Below, in pieces: positions 31,416 to 39,997 of a DNA stretch of 64,000 nucleotides. Origin of the DNA: Adiantum capillus-veneris (lineage: Eukaryota > Streptophyta > Polypodiopsida > Polypodiales > Pteridaceae). The position numbers were made by a program, and so were the translations under genes. The notes beneath the pieces are model-generated. The model saw nothing but the letters and a program-made list of their open reading frames with translations. It did no database searches and was not told the DNA's origin. How positions within the stretch are numbered: position 1 is the first letter of the stretch; every line of letters begins with the position of its first letter. Location of the stretch: contig CM043962.1 in assembly GCA_014529385.2 (NCBI GenBank), positions 127,355,470 to 127,419,469 of the forward strand, read 5' to 3'.

Positions 31416-34124
31416 CTAACTGTACTGTAATCGTAGGAAGAATTGTAAGAATTCAAGCGGCGATGCACTGACAACAGTTTTGTTGTTCTTCTTTGGGACC
31501 CATTTCTTTGCGATTATTGGCTGTTTTGTTGCTGACGCTCGTTTGGGAATCCATACTTGCCCGTGCTTCATTTGTGTTTGAAGAGACTTCTTTGGGATCC
31601 ACCTTTTTCTTGTGTGAGTCAAAAGTGGTCTTTGCTTCAGCCCTTGTACGCTTGGTTGGTGACGGGATTCAGGCTTTGAAAGTTGATACCGTGGTTGTTT
31701 TGGAATCCAAATGAATTCCTGACTTTTTTGTGCTTGAATCAACTTCTTTGGAGCCCGAACCTGAGTTGTGAAAGCTTGCAATTTTGTGATATTCTTACCC
31801 ATTCGTACACGCTTTCCTTGTTTTGGTTTTGGTGTTGGATCTTGTGATTTGTCATTAGAGATCTTTGTCTTCTTGATCCATATCTGTTTTTGGCCGATCT
31901 GGCTTTTTGGTATCCAGATTTGTCGAGCTTTTTGGCTTTGACTTGTTGTCCTGTTCTTTTGACCTATCATGGTTGTTGCTGAAGGGGTTGGTGATAGTGA
32001 TGGCCTGAGTTGATGATAGGGGATGTTGTAAGATTCATCACTATCGCTACTATCCTCAGCAAGGTTGACTTCTTGTACTTTCCCTTGATTTTTTGGCTGG
32101 TAGTGGAAAGTTACTGTCTGTTTGCTCGTGGGTGGTAGTCTCTTGGAGGACTTTTCTAGCCCATTGATTAGAGCATTGTTAGCTCGTTGATCTGGTCGTC
32201 TTCCTCCCAGCTGAGTCTTTGCCTCCTTATTAGGAGCCATGTATGAGTATGCTTGTGGTGGCTGTGTCTTCACCGAGGACTTTGGAATCCACTTTTGATG
32301 CACTTTATTCGTATAGCGATGACATTGATTCCCGGGTCGTTGATCTTCTTGAAGCTCGAAGTGTTCTACACAGTCATAGAACTCGTCGTCTTCTTCATCT
32401 TTTGATTCTCCACATTTCTTTGTTTGCTCCTTATGTGGAGAGCTTGTTGATGTCTGGATCTCTTCGTTTTCTTGGATTACACTCACTGCAAAATAAGGAA
32501 CGACATCATAGCCATTTTCATCACAAAAATTTTTTGTGGGAGCATCCTCCACGGCGCACACGTCTAGAGTAGCCAAGATGTGTTCCCATCCAAAAGGCTC
32601 AAACTCTTCTTTAGGAAATGGTGCTGGGATATAGTCCTTATCCTCTATAACCCGCTCTAGGATACATTCCTCATGTTTCAAGCTACCACATTGTGAAGCT
32701 CCACACATCCACAATTCTTTAGGCTTACCTAACCAAGCTGGAAGTTCTGATCCTGCTACTGGGGCGGAATCAAACTCCTCTACCGGTGTTCTCATCACAT
32801 CCCTATAGCTATGGTCCCTCAAGTTCACCTTTGTTATGGTTTCCATATGTCTCAGGTATATATGGTCATAACCCCAATCTTGGACCATTTTCAATTGTCG
32901 CATGAATGGTCTTCCTAGAATGATGTCATAGTTGTTCTTCTTGCCAAAGTCAACAACAGCAAAAGTGTGTTCATATTCAATGCCACAAGAAGTAACAAGT
33001 ACTTTTTCTAGCAGTCCTATGGGCTTTTCCTTGTGTCCGTCTGCAAGCTGCAGTGTCATTTGTGTGGATCTCAAGGCAGGTTTTCCCCACTTTTTCCAAA
33101 CCTCTTTGGTTGCAATGGCCACACCAGCTCCACTGTCAAGGATTTCCATGGTTTTTACACCATTGAATTCCATAGGAAGGGTGGTGTTTCCATCTTCTCC
33201 CTCGTAATACTCGCCTACCTTGTTTAATGGCACTGGACTAGCATTTAGTTGAGGCATTTCAAGCTCTTTGATGCCTTCCTCGATTTGAGTCATTGGGGTT
33301 TTTACACCAAATTTCTCTAGACATTTACCCACATTAGCCCACATGTTTGGTCTTATTCTGAGAAACTCGGCTAACATTATTGTACAGGTGACTGGGGTAG
33401 ATAGAATATCTACTAGCCCCTTTGAATCGATGGCCTTGTTGGGAGACAGTCTCTGTGATGGGACTGCAACCACATCTGACTTGGTCTCATACTCTCCCAT
33501 GTAGGACGGTAGTGTTCTTAGCGAATGGGGTTGACTATCCATAGATTGTACAGATCCTTTCTTGCCCCAATACGATTGAACGTCTAGATTCATTTGAGAT
33601 CCAGTCTCAAATTCCTCTATTGGTGGTAGAAACACTCCTTGTTCATCACCAGTCTTGTCTACTCGTCTTCTTAGGTCATCGGCTTCATTGGCCTCTCTGA
33701 CTTGTTTCCACAATTCGTCAAGACCATCTATCTCTTTACAATCCTCAGGTATAGCTTGGTGAAATCCCTCGGAAGAGTTATCCGTGGTATTTAGTACTAT
33801 CCTTGGTTCTAATGCTGGGTCTTTGAGGTTTGGTCTGTGCTCATGACTAGAATCTGGCTCTTTCAGTTCCTGGTTTGGTGGGATTACTTGTGTAGGCATG
33901 ACATGGATCACATCCTCAGGTTTTGCACCTGGTGGTTCTAGCAAAGCTTGGGTTGTTTGATTCATTTTATGGCACATTTCAAACCTTTGCTTTTCTAGTT
34001 CCGTATAGGGATATGTCATCCACCTGTGTTCTTGGGTTTGGTTGTTTTTGAGCCTCACATCATAGGCTTTCAAGAGGGCATGCCAACACAGATCCTCCTG
34101 AACTAGCACTTCTTGGTTTCTCAT
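31416..34124 (-). CDS. Intact 902-residue protease-containing ORF of the nested element
   Basis: One uninterrupted frame. The N-terminal third is acidic with no recognised fold. Around residues 325-425 lies a retropepsin-like domain: MEILDSGAGVAIATKEVW with the DSG active site, then YDIILGRPFMRQLKMVQDWG with the ILGRP motif. The C-terminal third is basic and Gln/Ser/Pro-rich. It holds seven spaced W-I/V-P/K-K words (HQKWIPKSS, RQIWIPKSQ, KQIWIKKTK, EFIWIPKQP, RKRWIPKKS, GQVWIPKRA, AKKWVPKKN). In the polyprotein it follows gag after a frame change near 34110. The gag upstream has several stops while this ORF has none, which is unusual for a decayed element. Confidence 0.85.
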   Translation of the reverse strand: MRNQEVLVQEDLCWHALLKAYDVRLKNNQTQEHRWMTYPYTELEKQRFEMCHKMNQTTQALLEPPGAKPEDVIHVMPTQVIPPNQELKEPDSSHEHRPNLKDPALEPRIVLNTTDNSSEGFHQAIPEDCKEIDGLDELWKQVREANEADDLRRRVDKTGDEQGVFLPPIEEFETGSQMNLDVQSYWGKKGSVQSMDSQPHSLRTLPSYMGEYETKSDVVAVPSQRLSPNKAIDSKGLVDILSTPVTCTIMLAEFLRIRPNMWANVGKCLEKFGVKTPMTQIEEGIKELEMPQLNASPVPLNKVGEYYEGEDGNTTLPMEFNGVKTMEILDSGAGVAIATKEVWKKWGKPALRSTQMTLQLADGHKEKPIGLLEKVLVTSCGIEYEHTFAVVDFGKKNNYDIILGRPFMRQLKMVQDWGYDHIYLRHMETITKVNLRDHSYRDVMRTPVEEFDSAPVAGSELPAWLGKPKELWMCGASQCGSLKHEECILERVIEDKDYIPAPFPKEEFEPFGWEHILATLDVCAVEDAPTKNFCDENGYDVVPYFAVSVIQENEEIQTSTSSPHKEQTKKCGESKDEEDDEFYDCVEHFELQEDQRPGNQCHRYTNKVHQKWIPKSSVKTQPPQAYSYMAPNKEAKTQLGGRRPDQRANNALINGLEKSSKRLPPTSKQTVTFHYQPKNQGKVQEVNLAEDSSDSDESYNIPYHQLRPSLSPTPSATTMIGQKNRTTSQSQKARQIWIPKSQIGQKQIWIKKTKISNDKSQDPTPKPKQGKRVRMGKNITKLQAFTTQVRAPKKLIQAQKSQEFIWIPKQPRYQLSKPESRHQPSVQGLKQRPLLTHTRKRWIPKKSLQTQMKHGQVWIPKRASATKQPIIAKKWVPKKNNKTVVSASPLEFLQFFLRLQYS

Positions 34125-34200
34125 CCGTGGATGGTTCTTCTAGAGGTTTAACCATTTGTGTAAGAGAAGGTGCCTCCTTTTCCTCATGTTGTTTTATCTT

Positions 34201-36330
34201 CTACTCAGCTTCGGTAAGCTTCTCAGCTAGGGATTTTTGCTCTCGCTCCCTGCGTGCTTTCATCCTAGTCTTTCTAGCTTTCCAACTATTTCGTTTACTC
34301 TTGGTTTTCTGACTAGGTGTGTCTATCTTTGGTCCATCATCTGTCTTTGGACTCGTGTCACTTTCCGTGTTCTTTGTCTTTGGATTCTCATCAGCTTTGT
34401 TTTGAGCTTCTGCTCTCGTAACCACTTGAACTGGTACGACATTTTCATTTTCTGAGCTACTAGGGAGCTGAACAATCCCTGATACATTTGTCGTGATTTT
34501 CCTGATTTGGTTTGGTTTTTTCGGGCAATCGGGGATCAAGTGAGTGATGCCACACTCAAGACAATAGGCATTTACTTCAGTGATCTATGTATGAGGACAT
34601 TGTCTGACCAAGTGGTTGTCACTACTTTTGTGACAATCTGTCTCTGGTTGAGGAGATTCTTTTAGCATTTCCTCTTGGCTATAAGCAAGCTTTGACCTAG
34701 ATAAGCCGCTATTTGCAATGAATCGCAATGTCCTTTCGTCCATTTCATACCTTCTTTCTTTCGACTAAAACCCAGGAGGTGGAGGTTGTACCGGCCTCAC
34801 CACTCCATGTGTTTCTCTCACATTTTGTTGCTCCGAAGGGTAGTACTCACGTTGGTTGCTATACCACATTGTAGCTAGTATTGGCGTTGTTTTATTTGAT
34901 GCTTCCATCATTGGCATGTATCTCATGTCTACATGCATTCTAGCACCTGGCAACGGAGGTTGTTGTCCTAAGACAAGCTGTGGCCTTAAAACTCCTACTG
35001 GTCTTGGCGCATTCCCTGTAATGTATCTAGGTGGAGTAGGTGCTTCTGGAACAGGTTGTACATACCTTTCCCTAGCATTTTCCATGCTATAATAGCACTC
35101 TTCCCCCGTATGGTTCGTCCATTTTCTCTCAATTTCACACCACTTCGGCTCTCCCGAATCAGACCTTACAAGAGGAATCAACCTCTTGACCAAGTTTTCG
35201 ATAAGCTTTTCTTGATCAATAGGTGCCGTTGGCTTGGCAATGGACTCACTGATTTGTGAAACACTGTGCTAAGAGGATGTGTCATCTCCTTGACTCTTTA
35301 AGTCCTTTTCTTTGTATGCCTCACAATTATCCACTAGATAAAGAGCTTCTTTGATCAACTCATTTAGCGTCATCCTCCTTATCATATGCAGATCCTTCTG
35401 AAGGCCCGCATGTCTCATTCCCTGGATAAAGATCAACATCAGTCGTGCTTGCGTAGGTAATTCTGCTCTCGAACAGAGCTTAACATATCTCTTGAGCCGT
35501 AATGATGCTTTGGGTACTGATTCATCCTCTTTCTGTTTGAATCTATGGATTTGCGAGACCGTGTTGTGAGCAATGCCTTTTGGCGAGAATTCTTCAATAA
35601 ACTCCTCAAACAGCTCATCTAGGGTCTCAAAATCCCATTTTTCCACCGAGTTGAACCAAGTAGCTGCATCATCTTCTAGAGTCAATCCAAATCCCGCAAA
35701 CTGTGTCGCAAAATCTGAAACTTCCTCTGCTCTAATCACTCTTCTAAAAGCCGCTACGTGATCTCTCGGATCTTTATCTCCAGAGTATTTTCTGTTTACC
35801 CATTTCTGGACTTGGGATGGTCTAACTTGTTGATTGTCTACAAGTCTAACCATAGACTCTCCCAATCCTTCTCTCATTATCGCTCTTGAAGGGAATGCTG
35901 GTGGCTCTCTTCTTGGAACTCCTATAGGAATTCTCGTGTTTGGTGGAGGCATTTGTGGTCCTTCATTGACCAAATATCCACCTCTTTCTAGTACAGTCTG
36001 TGGATTTGTGCTTTCTACAACTCTGTATTCTCATCCATACTTGTCGACAACTATAGATCTCCATTGACAGTCGACTCCGTATGTGTAGACATATAAGAGC
36101 TTGTAATCCGTTATCTCTTCTAGGTATGGATCTGAGCACCTATAAAGATTGACCTCATTGCCGTCAATGTGTCTATATAGTCCTTCACTCTCATGACCAA
36201 TCATCCAAACTCTCTAAACAAGATGGGTCTTTATCAATTGTAAGTTTGGAAGATCCATTGTGGGAGGATATTCCTCTATCGTCGGGATCTCCAAGCTTGT
36301 GTAAGCTGCGTTTGAATCTAGGGTAGACAT
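34201..36330 (-). pseudogene. Gag of the nested element, one frame with premature stops
   Basis: The ATG at 36330 starts STLDSNAAYTSLEIPTIEEY. In-frame stops lie at 36216-36214 (TAG), 36033-36031 (TGA), 35271-35269 (TAG), at 34767-34765 (TAG) and near 34590 (TAG). The gag core at 35973-35269 is clear: YSGDKDPRDHVAAFRRVI, DDAATWFNSVEKWDFETLDE, IHRFKQKEDESVPKASLRL. Near the C-terminus are two knuckle-like segments, CHKSSDNHLVRQC (first Cys pair incomplete) and CLECGITHLIPDC (CX2CX3HX4C). Most stops are where a Gln or Arg codon would fit, consistent with C-to-T decay. The frame ends at 34201 and the downstream ORF is in another frame. Confidence 0.85.
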
Positions 36331-36785
36331 GATTTCTGGGCTTAAGAGCTTTTGCTTGGTTCAAGTAGACTTAGTCCACTGTGTTCAAGTGCTTTGGTTA
36401 GGGAAAAGTCGAAACTATGCCCAAAACCGCAACCGTTTCGTCACAATTCTCGCAAATTGTCGCTTTTAGACACCCCTAACTTGTGGATGAATTTTAAAGC
36501 CTCAAACGACGTTTTTTTCAAAGCTAACCTAAATGGTTGCCGTCGACATGCATTTAGTTCAATTTTTGCTCTAAGATCTGTAGATCCGCTCTCAGGCTAT
36601 GTTTTGATATACAAACTTTTCCAATCCGATACCGTTTGTGAAAGTTATGGCCAAAATAGTGAAATGCAGTTTAGAATGGTCAAAATGAGTCCAAATTCAA
36701 ATTTAAAAGAAGATTTGGGATCTCTGTGAGACTGTGAACACTTCTGTACGGTCAAAATTACAATTGGACCCTAAAACTAGCCTAG
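36331..36785 (-). other. Leader segment next to gag start
   Basis: Non-coding sequence between the gag ATG and the first palindrome. No ORF on the element's strand. Confidence 0.5.
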
Positions 36786-38490
36786 AGACATCCTACGCGT
36801 AGGATGTCTATATGCTCAGAATTTAATAAAATTTGGTCCAGAGACTCCCCTTAAGTCCAACAACACAATGGTGTGCTCTGATTTGAGTTTGGATGTCAAA
36901 AGTGGCCTTGAGACATCCTACGCGTAGGATGTCTTTTTGCTTAGAATGACTTGAAATTTTCACCCCAGCTTCTCCTTGATGTGCTGATCATAGTGGTGTG
37001 CTCATAAGTTGGTTTGGAGTCCTAAATCAAGCTAGAGACATCCTACATGTAGGATGTCTTTTTGCTGTGTTTCAGCTCAAACTTGCACTGTAGTTTCCCC
37101 TTGATGTGCTAAACTCACAGCTACTTTTACTTTTTGATTCTGACACCTATAAGTTGGTCAAATGCTCAAGAATCTGTTCCAAAAGCTTGATGTCTGTTCT
37201 GATGAATTTCCAAGTCAAATCAACTCCAAATTGGACTAAATTTTTCTAGGAGGCTTGCCTAAGGCTATATGACAACATGGTATGATCAGAGTAGAATTTT
37301 GGTTTCAGAATTATGCATTAGACATCCTATGCGTAGGATGTCTTTTTGCTCAGAATTGCCCCAAATTTGAACCACAGACTCTCCTTAAGGTGCTGATCAC
37401 AGTGGTATGTTCAAAATTAAGTTTGGAGTGCAAAAACACACATATGACATCCTACGCGTAGGATGTCTTTTTGGCCTGTTTGACCCCAGACTTGACCCAA
37501 AGCTTCCCCTTGATGTCAGCAACCCAGTGGTATGCTCAAATTTTGGTTTGGATTTCAAAAGACCCAAATTTTAGCTGCTCTTTCCTTTTTCAATCAAAAA
37601 TGCTAAAGTCTGCTCAATCTTCCCTTTCACTGACCCAAATGAGATGAAATTTATCACATGCACTCAATACAACATTTAGAACATGTCTATGGAGTCATCC
37701 TATGGTTTGGTCTCAAAAATTATGCCTTGGCACAATTTGGATAGGATGTCTGGCAATTCTCGTCTTTTGGCTTTGATATGTCAAAATTTGGCCAAATTTT
37801 CACTTTTCGGGTGAAAATACGATAAAACCTACCTTCTAAACACACTGGTAACCTCAGATTTTCAAAAAAATGCCCAGATCACCCTGTAGACATCCTACGC
37901 GTAGGATGTCTACTGCTGATTTTTTGAGACTGAAGTGTCCCTGATGCTTCCTTATGCTCTCAGCAAGTGCAAGTATGCTTCACAATTGCAAAAACATGCA
38001 ACAATCACTCAATTTAAGCCTTTTCTAAATTTTTACGTTTTCTGACTCCGCCTTTTGGCTTTTGGTCAACAAAAATAGGGAAAAACACTCAAGTCAATAC
38101 ATTTCTAGGGTAAAACCTACCCTCTGAACCCACTGGTAACCTCAGTTTTCCCAAATTCCCTGCCAAAAGTGGCCTGGAGACATCCTACGCGTAGGATGTC
38201 TACTGATGAAATTTTTGGCAGAATTCATCCACAGGCATCCCCAAGTCTTGAGCACTACTTTTCAAGCATTCCTAGCAGTTTTTATGCAAAATTGTGCTCA
38301 GAATCTTAAGTTTCTTGTTTTCGCGTTTTTGACGCTCCGTCTTTGGTCTTTTGGGTGTCAAGAGTTGGTCAAAACTCTAGTTTCAATGTATACTTCGGGT
38401 AAACCCCCCCTTCTGAACTCACTGGTGCAGTCATAATTTTCAAATTTGGTCTCTGGAACCCCCTTGAGACATACTACGCGTAGGATGTCT
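36786..38490 (-). repeat. Leader array: eight copies of a 22-24 bp palindrome
   Basis: The dyad has arms AGACATCCTA / TAGGATGTCT around CGCG. Copies start at 36786, 36911, 37036 (centre ATGT-type), 37320 (one mismatch), 37446 (22 bp), 37888, 38178 and 38467 (one mismatch). Start-to-start distances are 125, 125, 284, 126, 442, 290 and 289 bp. A half-site (ATAGGATGTCT) near 37741 may be a ninth, decayed copy within the 442-bp gap. The palindromes are far better conserved than the sequence between them, which recurs only as diverged phrases (for example CCCCTTGATGTGCT). The array lies wholly between the primer site and gag. Confidence 0.95.
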
Positions 38491-39014
38491 ATGTTTATAG
38501 AATTGCAGGGTTTCTTCACAGAACCCTTGCAAATGCTCTTTTATATGCACAACATCAGTCAGTCATACAAAAATGTCCCCAAAAGCTTCTTTAATGCATT
38601 TTTACCCTCAAAAGCACACTTTTTCGTGATTTCAAATGCAATCAAGCACTTTAGCAAATAATTCAGTGATGAATAGCTCTAGATTAGAATCGGATCACTT
38701 ACCTAAAGCTACTTCTACAAATCATATGGGGTTTTGCATCTATGAGTAGAAAAACGCTTCACTGCCACACACGGACTAGTAAACGCTTTTATCACCTCAC
38801 AAATCACTCAACCACCAACAACTACTCTAATCCACAGATCCTAACTAAACCTATCTAGTCGCAGACCCTCGGCAAGACACACGCTTCCTGGCTATCCACT
38901 TGATCACGGAATATCCTCTTCCGGATCCACTTAAGAAAAACGCTTTCTTTAGCCGAAACTAAATCAAGCAACCATCACACGAGTGTTACTAGGAAACCTA
39001 CTTCGGTCCTTGTG
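38491..39014 (-). other. Leader segment next to the primer site
   Basis: Non-coding sequence between the last palindrome and the primer-binding site. No further dyad seen. Confidence 0.5.
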
Positions 39015-39033
39015 TCCCCGGCAGCGGTGCCAA
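39015..39033 (-). promoter_or_regulatory. Primer-binding site of the nested element
   Basis: The minus strand reads TTGGCACCGCTGCCGGGGA right after the 5' LTR. It is a TGGCGCC-class site with two substitutions relative to the copy at 28793-28812. Confidence 0.88.
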
Positions 39034-39992
39034 TATTGGACGAAAGAGACTCACACACCCATGAAGTGCATGCAAACACTACCTAAATCAACATAATGTC
39101 AATCGAGGACAGAGATGACACGATAGGCAAACAAAGGAAACCTCTTTAGCTTGTCAGGCTGAGACCATCCTACACATACAATACTCTGGAAGGCCAACTA
39201 TACCACAATCAAGAACCTCACTGCTCTCAACTACACCACCTAGCCACATACACACATACTAAAGGTAACTCGCCTAATCATGCTAGATTCGTACGAAACT
39301 TAAGGAACACCATCCCCTCACTAGGATACACCTGTCCCTAAGCTTCTACACTCAAAACCATCACTCTAAACCCATCTGTGAAAAACGCGTAGGATGACAG
39401 AACAAAATTTTGAAAGTGCCCGAAACTGAAATTTATGAGTACCTATGTGTAACTTATATCGCCACGATTCTATAGACTACTAGCACACAGAAAACAGACA
39501 TCGTTTGATACATTTATGGCCACAAATATCTCGTAGATGCGTTGGAGTGTGCGCTTCGTCTCGCGTGGAATGCTTGGCGTTGTCGCGTAGCTCTTCTTGA
39601 GCCTACAACAATGGTGCAGTCGGATCTCCAATGCGTTGAGCGAGCCGGGCGTAGCGAGAGGATGAAGCTCACGCTCACTCTCTTTCTCTCTCACACACAG
39701 TAGACGGCAGCGCTAAGTTTTGATTATGATAAAAAGTCTTCCTTTACAAAATGACCTAGGTACCTTATATACTAAGGCTACCTTAGGTTTAACCAAAAAT
39801 GGGGTTGAAAGGGTCAAATGGCTTTGTATTTACAATCTGGAAGTGCCATTGCACCCCGGCTTCTGAAACTAGAATAACTACTGATTACAAATGACGTTTA
39901 TAGCCATAATCCGCAGCATTTCATAACTCGCAAAATATAAGACTTTGGTACGAAACTTGAGTTATGTTGTGTTGTTGACCCAGCGGTCAACA
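39034..39992 (-). mobile_element. Nested element: 5' LTR (LTR-3, 959 bp)
   Basis: On the minus strand it starts TGTTGACCGCTGGGTCAACA, itself an 8-bp-arm inverted repeat, and ends ...TCCAATA (terminal CA decayed to TA). TATATAAGG lies at 39771-39763. A half-palindrome ACGCGTAGGATG lies at 39385-39396 on the plus strand. Confidence 0.93.
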
Positions 39993-39997
39993 CACGA
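39993..39997. repeat. Target site duplication CACGA (right copy) of the nested element
   Basis: Matches 27829-27833. Family X sequence resumes immediately (CCATTAGAGAGGCCTACT). Confidence 0.92.

Larger units (their letters stand above)
27834..39992 (-). mobile_element. Nested non-autonomous LTR retrotransposon (12.2 kb) with three LTRs, gag and protease, no RT or integrase
   Basis: Minus-strand order: LTR 39992-39034, primer site 39033-39015, leader with eight palindromes, gag from 36330, protease-containing ORF 34124-31416, 3' region, polypurine tract 29739-29728, LTR 29727-28813, a 20-bp primer site, and a further LTR 28792-27834. A CACGA duplication flanks the outermost LTRs. The outer two LTRs have the same length (959 bp) and share variants absent from the middle one. 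There is no trace of RT, RNase H or integrase in the 1.7 kb after the protease ORF. It would have needed enzymes from a partner element. The primer site and overall plan resemble plant Tat/Athila-type or TR-GAG-like elements. Confidence 0.9.

Noticed and set aside
36786-38490. CRISPR-like array
   Set aside because: The repeats are perfect palindromes with long, unequal, diverged spacers inside a plant retrotransposon leader, and there are no cas genes.
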